Shown: positions 28,860-38,514, counted from the stretch's first letter. The stretch is 64,000 nucleotides of DNA from Paraburkholderia franconis (GCF_009362735.1 NZ_WHNP01000020.1:62001-126000); one strand, 5' to 3'. The notes: generated by a model not told the origin, from the sequence alone. Numbers and translations: made by a program.

Positions 28860-29009
28860 CATGGCCGGAAGCGGCAGATGCGCACTCGGCCGGAATCGAT
28901 TCCATGTATGTGCCGCCAGGTCCGCGACTGCGCGCACTGCACCGAGCCGGGCACACACGACAAAGCCGCCTCTGCGCGGCCTCACCGGCGCGATCCAAAG
29001 CAAAGCCGC

Positions 29010-29336
29010 TCAGATCCCCCAGACGATGTCCGTATTTTCCTTCTGCGCAGCGCGCAGCATGTCGAGGAACGGAAACGCGCGTTGCGCGAGACCAATCGGA
29101 ATCTCGTGAGTGTCGTGGCCATCCTCCCCTTCGTGGAAGTGCCCTTCGTGCTCGGCGCGCTCCTGCTTGTCGGTCACGATCGCTGCTTCGAGCTTCGAGA
29201 TCGCAACGCCGAGTTCGTCGTGGTTGATTACACCGCGTGGGCCGAGCCGCTTGCCGATGATCCCCAGCAGATATTGGGCGAGATTCTCCAACATCACCAC
29301 ATCGGGGGCGGAGCGGCACTTGAAAGTAATCAGCAT
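29010..29336 (-). CDS. DUF1840 family protein
   Basis: A 108-residue protein starting MLITFKCRSAPDVVMLE, the hallmark of DUF1840, and ending in FPFLDMLRAAQKENTDIVWG. The middle holds a His/Glu-rich stretch (EHEGHFHEGEDGHDTHE) that could bind metal; this is an inference from composition. AAGGGAACAG before the ATG at 29336 is a fair ribosome site. The family is found in beta-proteobacteria, with unknown function. It is divergent from argS. Confidence 0.87.
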   Translation of the reverse strand: MLITFKCRSAPDVVMLENLAQYLLGIIGKRLGPRGVINHDELGVAISKLEAAIVTDKQERAEHEGHFHEGEDGHDTHEIPIGLAQRAFPFLDMLRAAQKENTDIVWGI

Positions 29337-29754
29337 GACTGTTCCCTTTTCGTTATGTTGGCTTCTCCCACGGGCGGCCGCATGATGCTCATGACGGTCA
29401 GCCGCACGGGTTCCGTTGCCGCGCCGGCTGCTTGCTCGGGTGTTGCCGGTGGCCACGGCCCCTGCTGGGCATCTCATTGGACATATTAGCACCTGCTAAA
29501 ATCTGGCTTGACGGAAAAAGCTCGCCGCCGTGCGTCCGGGCACGCTGCATACGCTGTGCCGCTTCGCCGCCGCGCGTGTCCGGCTATCGGCACGGCGCGC
29601 GCCGCGAAGCGGTCGCCGCCCTGGCGCGCCGCAGCGTCACGCTCGCGACGCGCATCCGGCGCTCAAGCGCCTTGCACGCCGTCGACGGCCTGGTTCCGCG
29701 CCGTTCCCGGCGCTGCCCGCTTCATCGGACTGCCTCACTGGACTCGCAACAAGC
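29337..29754. other. Divergent region between DUF1840 and argS
   Basis: No gene is supported in these 418 bases. At 29486-29499 the palindrome TTAGCA-CC-TGCTAA overlaps a -10-like TAAAAT (29497-29502) that points toward argS, giving a leader of about 250 bases. The leader is GC-rich and its open frames have an Arg/Pro/Ala composition typical of non-coding frames. Confidence 0.45.
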
Positions 29755-31539
29755 ATGCTGCCTGCACACAAACAAACTCTCGAAACCCTGCTGACCGACG
29801 TCGTCAAGCAGGTCGCCCAGGCCACTCAAGGTGAATCCGAAGCCGCGTTCGTCGCGCCGGCCATCACGCTCGAACGACCGAAAGTTGCCGCGCACGGCGA
29901 CGTCGCGTGCAACGTCGCAATGCAGATCGCCAAGCCGCTGCGCAGCAACCCGCGCCAGCTCGCGCAACAGATCGTCGATGCGCTGCTCGTGCATCCGCAG
30001 GCCAAGGGCCTCGTCGACAGCGCAGAAGTGGCCGGTCCGGGCTTCATCAACTTGCGTCTGTCGGCTGCTTCGAAACAGGCCGTGATCGCCGCGATCTTCG
30101 AGCAGCGCGACGCCTTCGGCCGCTCGACGCGCGACGCGGGCAAGCGCGTGCTGGTCGAGTTCGTGTCGGCGAACCCGACGGGCCCGCTGCACGTCGGACA
30201 CGGTCGCCAGGCCGCGCTCGGCGACGCAATGTCGAACGTGCTCGCGTCGCAGGGCTATGCCGTGCGTCGCGAGTTCTACTACAACGACGCCGGCGTGCAG
30301 ATCGGCAACCTCGCGATCTCGACGCAGGCGCGCGCCCGAGGCCTCAAGCCCGGCGACACGGGCTGGCCCGAAGCAGCGTACAACGGCGAATACATCGCCG
30401 ACATCGCGCGCGACTACCTGAACGGCGAAACCGTATCGGCAAGCGATGGCGAACCCGTCAAGGGCGCGGGCGACGTCGAGGATCTCGACGCAATCCGCCG
30501 TTTTGCCGTCGCCTATCTGCGTCATGAGCAGGACATGGACCTGCAGGCGTTCGGCGTGAAGTTCGACCAGTACTACCTCGAATCGTCGCTGTACAAGGAA
30601 GGCCGCGTCGAGAATACGGTGAAGGAGCTGATCGACGCCGGCAAGACCTACGAGCAGGACGGCGCGCTGTGGCTGCGCACCACCGACGACGGCGACGACA
30701 AGGACCGCGTGATGCGCAAGTCCGATGGCACGTACACGTACTTCGTGCCCGACGTCGCCTATCACGAGACGAAGTGGCAGCGCGGCTTCACGAAGGTCAT
30801 CAACATCCAGGGCTCGGATCACCACGGCACGATCGCGCGTGTGCGCGCCGGTCTGCAGGGGCTCGGCATCGGCATTCCGAAGGGCTATCCCGACTACGTG
30901 CTACACAAGATGGTCACGGTGATGCGCGACGGCCAGGAAGTGAAGATCTCGAAGCGCGCGGGCAGCTACGTGACGGTGCGCGACCTGATCGAATGGTCGG
31001 GCGGCGCGCTGCCGGGCCAGGAAGCGGCGCCCGATCTGCTCGACGAAGAGACCATCCGCCGGGGTCGCGACGCGGTGCGCTTCTTCCTGATCTCGCGCAA
31101 GGCCGACACGGAGTTCGTGTTCGACGTCGATCTCGCGCTCAAGCAGAACGACGAGAACCCGGTGTACTACGTGCAGTACGCGCACGCGCGCATCTGCTCG
31201 GTGATCAGCGAATGGAAGTCGCGCTACGCCGCGGATGAAGCCATGCTGCCGTTCGCCGATCTGTCGCCGCTCGACAGCGAGCGCGCGATGGCCCTGCTGC
31301 AGAAGCTCGCCGAATTTCCCGACATGCTGACGCACGCCGCCGACGAACTCACGCCGCACGCGGTCGCGTTCTATCTGCGCGATCTCGCCGGCGAATTTCA
31401 CTCGTTCTACAATGCCGAACGCGTTCTCGTCGACGAAGAAGCGCAGCGCAATGCGCGCATCGCGCTGCTCGCGGCCACGCGCCAGGTGCTGGCGAACGGC
31501 CTCGCCGTGATCGGTGTGTCGGCACCCGCCAAAATGTAA
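29755..31539 (+). CDS. argS: Arginine--tRNA ligase
   Basis: A 594-residue class I aminoacyl-tRNA synthetase. The HIGH motif appears as HVGHG near 147 ([16 protein letters not shown]) and the second motif as KISKRAG near 400; the N-terminal Add-1 tRNA-binding domain precedes them and the DALR anticodon-binding domain with YAHARICSV fills the last 130 residues. The ATG at 29755 starts [13 protein letters not shown], which matches the family; the frame upstream is not protein-like. The SPOR-domain gene follows after 90 bases with its own -10 box. Confidence 0.96.
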   Translation: MLPAHKQTLETLLTDVVKQVAQATQGESEAAFVAPAITLERPKVAAHGDVACNVAMQIAKPLRSNPRQLAQQIVDALLVHPQAKGLVDSAEVAGPGFINLRLSAASKQAVIAAIFEQRDAFGRSTRDAGKRVLVEFVSANPTGPLHVGHGRQAALGDAMSNVLASQGYAVRREFYYNDAGVQIGNLAISTQARARGLKPGDTGWPEAAYNGEYIADIARDYLNGETVSASDGEPVKGAGDVEDLDAIRRFAVAYLRHEQDMDLQAFGVKFDQYYLESSLYKEGRVENTVKELIDAGKTYEQDGALWLRTTDDGDDKDRVMRKSDGTYTYFVPDVAYHETKWQRGFTKVINIQGSDHHGTIARVRAGLQGLGIGIPKGYPDYVLHKMVTVMRDGQEVKISKRAGSYVTVRDLIEWSGGALPGQEAAPDLLDEETIRRGRDAVRFFLISRKADTEFVFDVDLALKQNDENPVYYVQYAHARICSVISEWKSRYAADEAMLPFADLSPLDSERAMALLQKLAEFPDMLTHAADELTPHAVAFYLRDLAGEFHSFYNAERVLVDEEAQRNARIALLAATRQVLANGLAVIGVSAPAKM

Positions 31540-31582
31540 TCTCCACGCGCTTTAATTAAAACGTCAGGTGGATGGCCGTCGC

Positions 31583-31588
31583 TATAAT
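31583..31588 (+). promoter_or_regulatory. Consensus -10 box before the SPOR gene
   Basis: A perfect TATAAT, preceded by CGC and 41 bases ahead of the ATG at 31630. No good -35 box is visible 17 bases upstream. It suggests the SPOR-dsbA segment has its own promoter besides read-through from argS. Confidence 0.55.
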
Positions 31589-31629
31589 CGACGGTCATTC
31601 CAGATTTCCTTTTGCAGGTGAAACAGACG

Positions 31630-32427
31630 ATGGCAAAACCACGCCGCACAACGAAGCAATCGAAACAGACCGGGGGCACTTTTCTCGGTATCGTGCTAGG
31701 CCTGATCGTCGGCCTGGCCATCGCGGTGGTGGTGGCGCTCTACATCACGCGCGCGCCCACGCCGTTCGTCGCGAAGGTCGCGCCGCCCGCCGCATCGGAT
31801 GCCGGTGCAAGCCAGCCTCAGTACGACCCGAACCGTCCGCTGCAAGGCAAGAGCCCCGGCCAGCCGGTGCCGCAAGCCGCGCAGCCCGCGCCGCCCAACA
31901 CGGCGCCCGGCCAGACCACGAACCAGTCGCAGACTTCGGGCATGCTCGAAGAACCGCAGATCGTCGAAGTGCCGCCGACCAACAACGGCGTCGCCGTCCC
32001 GCCGAAGCCCGCTCAGGACAACGGTGCGAACGCGAACAACGGCGCCAGCAACAACACCACGACGGCGATGAACCAGCCGCGCAAGCCGCCGCAAGCGACC
32101 AGCGCGCCGAGCATCGCAAACAACGCACCGAATCAGCCGAAGGCCGGTTCGACGCCGAATGGCACGCCGCCCTCCGCCGCCGACGCGAACACGGGCTATC
32201 TGCTGCAGGTCGGCGCATACAAGACGTCCGCCGATGCCGAACAGCAGCGCGCGCGGCTCGCGTTCCAGGGCTTCGAATCGAAGGTCACGCAGCGCGATGC
32301 GGGCGGTGTGACGTACTATCGCGTTCGAATCGGCCCGTTCTCGAAGTTCGAGGACATGAACACCACGCGTCAGCGCCTGTCCGATGCGGGCGTCGACACC
32401 GCCGTCATCCGCTTCACCAAGCAGTGA
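31630..32427 (+). CDS. SPOR-domain protein, FtsN-like
   Basis: A 265-residue bitopic inner-membrane protein: a short basic cytoplasmic start (MAKPRRTTKQSKQ), one membrane helix at about 18-40 (FLGIVLGLIVGLAIAVVVALYI), a long Pro/Gln/Asn-rich periplasmic linker, and a C-terminal SPOR domain from about 190 (YLLQVGAYKTSADAEQQRARL ... YYRVRIGPF). SPOR domains bind denuded septal peptidoglycan, and FtsN of this layout triggers cell constriction. argS next to an FtsN-like gene is common in beta-proteobacteria. The ATG at 31630 has a ribosome site (CAGGTGAAA). Confidence 0.9.
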   Translation: MAKPRRTTKQSKQTGGTFLGIVLGLIVGLAIAVVVALYITRAPTPFVAKVAPPAASDAGASQPQYDPNRPLQGKSPGQPVPQAAQPAPPNTAPGQTTNQSQTSGMLEEPQIVEVPPTNNGVAVPPKPAQDNGANANNGASNNTTTAMNQPRKPPQATSAPSIANNAPNQPKAGSTPNGTPPSAADANTGYLLQVGAYKTSADAEQQRARLAFQGFESKVTQRDAGGVTYYRVRIGPFSKFEDMNTTRQRLSDAGVDTAVIRFTKQ

Positions 32428-32579
32428 TTCACACGCAGTAACGGGTTGTCACGCGCCGCCGCTGAACCTTCAGCGCGCGGCGCGAGTCTCATGTGCGGCA
32501 GACGCCTGCCGTCGAACAGTTGCGGTCGCGGCGCGCCAAAGCCCGCCACCGTTACTTCCCCTGATTGGGTTCACAAGAC

Positions 32580-33218
32580 ATGAAAAAACTGCTGAGCATT
32601 CTTTTCCTCTCTTTCGGCCTCGTCGCGAGCGCGGCGCAAGCAACGCCCGCCGCGCCCGTCGCCGGCAAGGACTACACGGTGCTGTCCACGCCGCAGCCCG
32701 TCGAGGAGCCCGCCGGCAAGATCGAAGTCATCGAGTTCATGTGGTACGGCTGCCCGCACTGCAACGAATTCGATCCGTACCTGGAATCGTGGGTCAAGAA
32801 GCAGGGTCCGGACGTCGTGTTCAAGCGCGTGCCCGTCGCCTTCCGCGACGATTTCATTCCGCACTCGAAGCTCTATCACGCCGTCGACGCGCTCGGCCTC
32901 GCGAACCAGCTCACGCCGACCATCTTTCACGAGATCCACGTCAACAAGAACTATCTGCTGACGCCGGAAGATCAGGCCAAATTCCTCGCGAAGAACGGCG
33001 TCGATTCGAAGAAGTTCATGGACGCGTACAACTCGTTCTCGACGCAGAGCGCGATTCAGCGTGACAAGAAGCTGATCGAAGATTTCCGGATCGACGGCGT
33101 GCCGACGCTGGCCGTGCAGGGCAAGTACGAAACGGGCCCCGCGCAGACGAACAGCCTGCCCGGCACGCTTCAGGTGCTCGATTACCTGGTCGGCCAGGTT
33201 CGCGCGAAGAAGATGTAA
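32580..33218 (+). CDS. dsbA: Thiol:disulfide interchange protein DsbA
   Basis: A 212-residue periplasmic oxidoreductase that forms disulfides in exported proteins. Signal peptide ends near residue 20 (ASAAQA), the active site is CPHC at 58-61 in FMWYGCPHCNEF, the helical insert follows, and the cis-proline loop is GVPTLAV. CPHC is the classical DsbA dipeptide. The gene lies 150 bases after the SPOR gene and is followed at 24 bases by a dehydrogenase gene, so these may form one transcript. Confidence 0.95.
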   Translation: MKKLLSILFLSFGLVASAAQATPAAPVAGKDYTVLSTPQPVEEPAGKIEVIEFMWYGCPHCNEFDPYLESWVKKQGPDVVFKRVPVAFRDDFIPHSKLYHAVDALGLANQLTPTIFHEIHVNKNYLLTPEDQAKFLAKNGVDSKKFMDAYNSFSTQSAIQRDKKLIEDFRIDGVPTLAVQGKYETGPAQTNSLPGTLQVLDYLVGQVRAKKM

Positions 33219-33242
33219 TTCCATTCACGCACGACGGCCGGT

Positions 33243-34013
33243 ATGAGTTCACCGTTGAAGGTTTTCATCACCGGCGCGTCGAGTGGCATAGGCGAAGCGC
33301 TCGCCGCCGAATACGCGCGGCGCGGCGCGATTCTCGGCCTCGTTGCCCGTCGTGGCGACGCTCTCGCCCACTTCCGGCAGTCCCATCCCCAGAACGCGAT
33401 TTCCGTGTATTCCGTCGATGTGCGGGACGCGGACGCGCTCGCTCGTGCCGCGCAGCAGTTCATCGCGGAACACGGCTGTCCTGACATGGTGATCGCGAAC
33501 GCGGGCATCAGCCACGGCGCCGTGACGGGCCACGGCGATTTGCAAGCGTTTCGCGACGTGATGGACGTGAACTACTTCGGCATGGTCGCGACGTTCGAGC
33601 CGTTCGCGTCGGCGATGATCGCCACGCGCAAGGGCACGCTCGTCGGCATCGCCAGCATCGCGGGCGTGCGCGGGCTGCCGGGCTCGGGCGCGTACAGCGC
33701 GTCGAAGTCGGCGGCGACGAAGTATCTCGAAGCGCTGCGCGTCGAGATGCGGCCGCTCGGCGTGTCGGTGGTCACGATCGCGCCCGGCTATATCCGCACG
33801 CCGATGACCGAGCGCAATCCGTACCCGATGCCCTTCCTGATGGACGCTGACCGCTTCGCCGAAAAGGTCGCCGATGCGATCGCGCGCAAGAAGCGCTTCG
33901 CGATCTTCCCGTGGCAGATGCGCTTCGCGGCGATGCTGCTGCATGTGCTGCCGCGCTGGCTCTACGACGCCGTCTTCGAAAAGGCCCCGCGCAAGCCGCG
34001 CGCCGCCCGCTGA
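33243..34013 (+). CDS. Short-chain dehydrogenase/reductase
   Basis: A 256-residue classical SDR: the cofactor motif GASSGIG at 11-17, NAG near 86, catalytic serine in IASIAG and YSASK about 155. The arginine after the second strand (ARRG) hints at NADP preference. The substrate is unknown. It begins 24 bases after dsbA and ends three bases before the BtuF-like gene, so the three are likely co-transcribed. Confidence 0.9.
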   Translation: MSSPLKVFITGASSGIGEALAAEYARRGAILGLVARRGDALAHFRQSHPQNAISVYSVDVRDADALARAAQQFIAEHGCPDMVIANAGISHGAVTGHGDLQAFRDVMDVNYFGMVATFEPFASAMIATRKGTLVGIASIAGVRGLPGSGAYSASKSAATKYLEALRVEMRPLGVSVVTIAPGYIRTPMTERNPYPMPFLMDADRFAEKVADAIARKKRFAIFPWQMRFAAMLLHVLPRWLYDAVFEKAPRKPRAAR

Positions 34014-34016
34014 ATC

Positions 34017-34829
34017 ATGCCCGCGCGTGCCGTCGATGCAGCCGGTATCGAGCACGCGAAAGCAGGTAGCGGCGCGCGCATCGTGTCGCTGGTGCCGAGC
34101 ATCACCGAACTTCTCTTTGCATTGAAGCTCGACGCGCAGATCGTCGGGCGAACGGGCTTTTGCGTGCATCCGCGTGACAAGGTGCGCAAGGTGCCGAAAG
34201 TCGGCGGCACGAAGGCGGTGAAAATCGATGCCGTGCGCGCGCTGCAACCCACTCATGCAATCGTCAATATCGACGAGAACGAGCGCGAAACCGTCGAGAA
34301 ATTGCGCGAGTTCGTGCCGCATATCGTCGTCACGCATCCGCTTGCGCCGACCGATAATCTCGCGCTGTACGCGCTGCTCGGCGCGATTTTCGACCGCGAG
34401 AACGAGGCGCAACAGTTGGCCTTCGCGTTGCAGACGCAACTCGACGCGGCCTCTTCGCGCGTATGGCCGCAGCAAAACGTGCTTTACGCGATCTGGCGCG
34501 AGCCGTGGATGACGGTCGCGCGCGACACCTATATTTCGGCGATGCTGCGCGTCGTCAACTGGCAGACGCTGCCGGACGTACAAGGCGGTGACAAAGGCGC
34601 CGCCCGTTATCCGTCGTTCGATTTCGACGCCGCGTGGCTCGATGACGTCGATCGCGTGCTGCTGTCGAGCGAGCCGTATCGCTTCACGCAGCAGCATTGC
34701 GACGCGCTCAAACAGAATGCGCGCCTCAAGGGCAAACGGATCGAGCTGATCGATGGCGAGATGGTGTCGTGGTACGGCTCGCGCGCAATCGACGGCATCG
34801 CGTATCTTTCTCGCTACGCCAGCCGCTAG
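34017..34829 (+). CDS. BtuF-like cobalamin/metal-complex binding protein without signal peptide
   Basis: A 270-residue protein of the helical-backbone metal receptor family (SBP type III): RIVSLVPSITELLFAL at about 21-36, GRTGFCVHP, KVGGTKAVKIDAV, THAIVNIDENE, and WYGSRAIDG near the end. Such proteins normally bind vitamin B12 or siderophores in the periplasm for an ABC importer. This one lacks a visible signal peptide, and no BtuC/D genes are near. It starts three bases after the dehydrogenase stop, which fixes the start well. A cytoplasmic role is therefore possible. Confidence 0.8.
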   Translation: MPARAVDAAGIEHAKAGSGARIVSLVPSITELLFALKLDAQIVGRTGFCVHPRDKVRKVPKVGGTKAVKIDAVRALQPTHAIVNIDENERETVEKLREFVPHIVVTHPLAPTDNLALYALLGAIFDRENEAQQLAFALQTQLDAASSRVWPQQNVLYAIWREPWMTVARDTYISAMLRVVNWQTLPDVQGGDKGAARYPSFDFDAAWLDDVDRVLLSSEPYRFTQQHCDALKQNARLKGKRIELIDGEMVSWYGSRAIDGIAYLSRYASR

Positions 34830-35049
34830 CGTGAATGCGCAACCATATCGATATGCGGATTCAATTGTTGTCGCTGCCGTAAGCGTTCGATAAGCTTGCG
34901 CCAGAGCCGGCGGAATGTGACGCACTGCACCGGCGCCGAATCCGTATCAGAATGAAAATACGTGAAGCACCTGCCCGGAGCGCGCGCAGTGCACGACAGA
35001 ATGCACGACGCCGCCCCGCCACGAAGAATTCGAAATTCCGGGAGATCTT

Positions 35050-36645
35050 ATGCGTTTCAAGCTGCTCGCCGCCACGACGCTGACGGCCCTCGCCATCGCA
35101 CCTGCGCTGACCATCGCAAAACCGCTTACCGTTTGCACCGAATCGAGCCCTGACGGCTTCGACGTCGTTCAGTACAACTCGCTCGTCACGACCAACGCAT
35201 CGGCGGATGTGATTTTCAACTCGCTCGTGTCGTATGACGAAGCTGCGAAGAAAGTCGCGCCGTCGCTCGCCGACAAGTGGGACGTGAGCGCCGACGGCCT
35301 CACGTACACGTTCCATCTGCATCCGAACGTGCAGTTCCAGACCACCGACTACTTCAAGCCGACGCGTCCGCTGAATGCCGACGACGTCGTCTTCACGTTC
35401 GACCGCATGCTCGACGACAACAACCCGTGGCACAAGGTGGCGGGCGCGAGCGGCTTTCCGCATGCGCAGTCGATGGGTCTCGTGAAGCTGATCAAGTCGG
35501 TATCGAAGATCGACGACAACACAGTGAAGTTCGAACTGAACGAGCCGAACGCGACCTTCGTGTCGATCCTGACGATGGGTTTCGCGTCAATCTATTCGGC
35601 CGAATACGCGGACCAGTTATTGAAGGCCGGCAAGCAGGCCGATCTGAACGCAAAGCCGATCGGCACCGGTCCGTTCGTGCTGAAGAGCTATACGAAGGAT
35701 TCGATCATCCGCTATGACGTGAACCCGTCGTACTGGGGCCCGAAACCGAAGATCGACCGGCTGATCTACGCGATCACGCCCGATGCCGCCGTGCGCGCGC
35801 AAAAGGTGAAGGCGGGCGAATGCCAGATCGCGCTGTCGCCGAAGCCGCAGGATGTCGCGGATGCGAAGAAGGACAAGTCGCTCGCCATCGTCGAGACACC
35901 CGCGTTCATGACAGCGTTTGTCGCGCTCAACACGCAGAAGAAGCCGCTCGATAACCAGAAGGTGCGCGCCGCGCTCAACATGGCGTTCGATCGCACGTCG
36001 TACCTGAAAGCCGTGTTCGACAACACGGCGACGCCCGCGAACAATCCGTATCCGCCGAACACATGGAGCTACGACAAGGCGGTGAAGCCGTGGCCGTACG
36101 ACACCGACAAGGCGAAGAAACTGCTCGCCGAGGCAGGCTATCCGGATGGTTTTTCGACGACGATCTGGGTGCGTCCGACCGGCAGCGTGCTGAATCCGAA
36201 TCCGAAGGCGGGCGCCGAAATGCTACAGGCCGACTTCGCGAAGATCGGCGTGAAAGCCGAGGTGAAGGTGATCGAATGGGGTGAGCTGATCAAGCAGGCC
36301 AAGCAGGGCCAGCACGACACGCTGTTCATGGGCTGGGCCGGCGACAACGGCGACCCGGACAACTATCTGTCGCCGCTCTTCAGCTGCAATGCGGTGAAGT
36401 CGGGGATCAACTTCGCACGCTACTGCGACCCGGAACTCGACAAGCTGATCGAGCAGGGCAAGCAAACCGCGGATCAGAGCAAGCGCACGAAAGCGTATCA
36501 GGCCGCGCAGCAGATCATCCACGATGAGGCGCTGTGGATTCCGCTCGGGTATCCGACCGCGACCGCCATCACGCGGACTAACGTACGTGGGTATCACGTC
36601 AGTCCGTTTGGTCGGCAGAACTTTGGGGCGGTGGTGGTGCAGTAG
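35050..36645 (+). CDS. Peptide/dipeptide-type ABC substrate-binding protein (SBP family 5)
   Basis: A 531-residue periplasmic protein close to DppA: signal peptide to about residue 23 (LAIAPALTIA), KPLTVCTESSPDGFDVVQYN, the family core LADKWDVSADGLTYTFHL and LNADDVVFTFDRMLD, then YWGPKPKIDRLIYAITPD and FMGWAGDNGDPDNYLSPLFSC near the end. It should bind dipeptides or a related small molecule. Permease genes are not in the next 27 kb, so transport partners are elsewhere. GGGAGA precedes the ATG and a terminator follows the stop. Confidence 0.92.
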   Translation: MRFKLLAATTLTALAIAPALTIAKPLTVCTESSPDGFDVVQYNSLVTTNASADVIFNSLVSYDEAAKKVAPSLADKWDVSADGLTYTFHLHPNVQFQTTDYFKPTRPLNADDVVFTFDRMLDDNNPWHKVAGASGFPHAQSMGLVKLIKSVSKIDDNTVKFELNEPNATFVSILTMGFASIYSAEYADQLLKAGKQADLNAKPIGTGPFVLKSYTKDSIIRYDVNPSYWGPKPKIDRLIYAITPDAAVRAQKVKAGECQIALSPKPQDVADAKKDKSLAIVETPAFMTAFVALNTQKKPLDNQKVRAALNMAFDRTSYLKAVFDNTATPANNPYPPNTWSYDKAVKPWPYDTDKAKKLLAEAGYPDGFSTTIWVRPTGSVLNPNPKAGAEMLQADFAKIGVKAEVKVIEWGELIKQAKQGQHDTLFMGWAGDNGDPDNYLSPLFSCNAVKSGINFARYCDPELDKLIEQGKQTADQSKRTKAYQAAQQIIHDEALWIPLGYPTATAITRTNVRGYHVSPFGRQNFGAVVVQ

Positions 36646-36676
36646 TCAACGTCGTTACGAAACGGTCTGCATTTGG

Positions 36677-36708
36677 CGGCCCGAGCGCAATCGCGTTCGG
36701 GCCGTTTT
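36677..36708 (+). terminator. Intrinsic terminator after the dipeptide-type binding protein gene
   Basis: CGGCCCGA pairs with TCGGGCCG, extended inward by CGC/GCG, and TTTT follows. It lies 31 bases after the stop. Confidence 0.85.
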
Positions 36709-36785
36709 GCATTCGGCAGTGCCTGCTCGATGTGCGTTCACGCAAGCGTGCGAGCGCTAATGGCGCCCGCGATAAGCCAGCGCTC

Positions 36786-37859
36786 TTATCGCATCTCGAA
36801 CCGGATGACCCCATCCGCGCCCTGCACGCGCTTCATTTCCCCCGCGAGCCACAACAGGTGCAAGTGCGCGAGCGCTTCGCCCATCGCAAACGTCATCTGA
36901 TGGATATCGAGCTCGCGTTTGAACATGATGGGCACGATGTCCGCCGCGCTGCACGGCTTCTGCGCGCAAGCGGTGCGCACTTCCGCGAGGCGTGCCGCGT
37001 GATGGTCGCGCAGTTGAAGGATGCGCGTATGCAGCCCGCGAAACGGCTTGCCATGCGACGGCAGCACCAGCGTGTCGGCGGCCATCGTTTCGTAGCGGCC
37101 GAGTGATCCGAGATACAGCGCAAGCGGATTGCCTTCCGGCTCGATGTCGAACACCGACACGTTCGTCGAAATGCGCGGCAACACCATATCGCCGGAAATC
37201 AGCACGCCGTCCGCTTCTGCGTGCAATGCGCAATGCTCCGGCGAATGACCGAAGCCCGTCACGACGCGCCATGTACGCCCGCCGATCGTCAGCGCATCGC
37301 CCTCGCGCATACGTCGGTATTGGCGCGGCACCGACGGCACCAGGTTCGAGTAGTAGCTCTTGCGATTGCGCAGCTTGTCCAGCGATGCTTCGTCCGTCAG
37401 GCCATGCCGCGCGAAATGCCGCGCCGCGCCCTCGCCGCCCGCGTTCGAGCCGTCGCCTGCCGCCATCACGCGGCCCAGCATGTATTCGCCGAGCGTGATC
37501 CACAGACGCACGTTCCAGCGCTTCTTGTCGCCGCCTTCGCACAGCCAGTCCGCGAGACCGAGGTGATCCGGATGACAGTGCGTGACGATCACGCGCAGCA
37601 CGGGAAGACCTTCGAGCATCGAATCGAACAGCGTCTCCCAGTTCGCGCGGATTTCGTCCGACGCGATGCCGCAATCGACGATCGTCCAGCCCTTCTGTCC
37701 GTCGATCTCGTCGCGCAGCAGCCAGAGATTGATGTGATCGAGTGCGAACGGCAGTGGCATGCGCAGCCAGTAGACACCGGGCGCGACTTCCTGCGTCGCG
37801 CCGGCGGCGGGCATCCGGTCGGCGAACGGGTATTCGAGTTGGTGTTCGAGAGCATTCAT
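36786..37859 (-). CDS. Metallo-beta-lactamase-fold hydrolase (LACTB2-like)
   Basis: A 357-residue MBL protein. The metal motif HCHPDH is at 94-99, a second histidine lies in GFGHSPEH, an aspartate in LISGDMVLP, and the last histidine in LPSHGKPF. The C-terminal helix-rich part resembles the winged domain of LACTB2-type enzymes. The gene is divergent from a MerR regulator of the LiuR type, which in proteobacteria controls leucine and isovalerate breakdown, so a thioesterase role in acyl-CoA metabolism is a plausible guess. The ATG at 37859 has GGAGA upstream. Confidence 0.88.
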   Translation of the reverse strand: MNALEHQLEYPFADRMPAAGATQEVAPGVYWLRMPLPFALDHINLWLLRDEIDGQKGWTIVDCGIASDEIRANWETLFDSMLEGLPVLRVIVTHCHPDHLGLADWLCEGGDKKRWNVRLWITLGEYMLGRVMAAGDGSNAGGEGAARHFARHGLTDEASLDKLRNRKSYYSNLVPSVPRQYRRMREGDALTIGGRTWRVVTGFGHSPEHCALHAEADGVLISGDMVLPRISTNVSVFDIEPEGNPLALYLGSLGRYETMAADTLVLPSHGKPFRGLHTRILQLRDHHAARLAEVRTACAQKPCSAADIVPIMFKRELDIHQMTFAMGEALAHLHLLWLAGEMKRVQGADGVIRFEMR

Positions 37860-37945
37860 CGTGGGGGTGTCTCCGTCGGCGGCGCGACGCATCGGTGAAT
37901 CGCGAACCGTGTGCGACGTGCAGCGCGGGTTGCGCTTTGTTCAGG

Positions 37946-37967
37946 TTGACGATAACGTAAACGTCGA
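37946..37967. promoter_or_regulatory. Inverted repeat, candidate LiuR/MerR operator
   Basis: Between the divergent MBL and MerR genes, arms TTGACG (37946-37951) and CGTCGA (37962-37967) flank ATAACGTAAA. This resembles the ACGT-rich palindromes bound by LiuR-type MerR regulators. The left arm could also serve as a -35 box with a long spacer, as in other MerR promoters. Confidence 0.5.
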
Positions 37968-38052
37968 TTCTAACGTTCAATCCGGTTTTGTGCCCGGCCG
38001 CGCGAAAGCCAGATAGGCCGGACAGGCCGGACGATTCGATGAACACCCGACG

Positions 38053-38514
38053 ATGAACACGCAATACACGACGCAATACACGATCACCGAACTGGCCCGC
38101 GAATTCGACGTGACGCCGCGCGCGATCCGTTTCTACGAGGACCAGGGTTTACTCTCGCCGAGCCGCGAAGGATCGAGCGGACTGCGTCGCGTGTACTCGG
38201 GCCGCGACCGCACGCGGCTCAGGCTCACGCTGCGCGGCAAGCGGCTGGGCTTCACGCTGTCGGAAATCCGCGCGCTGCTGGATCTGTACGATTCGCCGAC
38301 AGACACTGTTCCCCAGTTGGAGGCGTTTCTCGCGACGGTGATCAGGCATCGCGAAGTGCTCGAACGCCAGCGCGAAGACCTGAACGCGACGCTCGAAGAC
38401 CTCGCGCAGTATGAAGCGCAGGCGCGCGTGCTGCTCGAAAGCGGCATGCGCGGCAGCGGCTATGACGAAGCGGAAAAACTCGCGCACGCAGACGCATCGA
38501 AAGAAAAAACCTGA
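38053..38514 (+). CDS. MerR-family regulator, LiuR-like
   Basis: A 153-residue MerR regulator: winged helix with YTITELAREFDVTPRAIRFYEDQGLLSPSRE from about 10, wing RRVYSGRDRTRLRLTLRGKRLGF, then the dimerisation helix with EAFLATVIRHREVLERQREDL. No cysteine-based metal site is present, so it senses no metal like MerR or CueR; this pattern fits LiuR, which responds to branched-chain acyl-CoA products. The liu structural genes are not adjacent, but mvaB (57.4 kb) and an acyl-CoA dehydrogenase gene (43.3 kb) are in the window. Confidence 0.87.
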   Translation: MNTQYTTQYTITELAREFDVTPRAIRFYEDQGLLSPSREGSSGLRRVYSGRDRTRLRLTLRGKRLGFTLSEIRALLDLYDSPTDTVPQLEAFLATVIRHREVLERQREDLNATLEDLAQYEAQARVLLESGMRGSGYDEAEKLAHADASKEKT

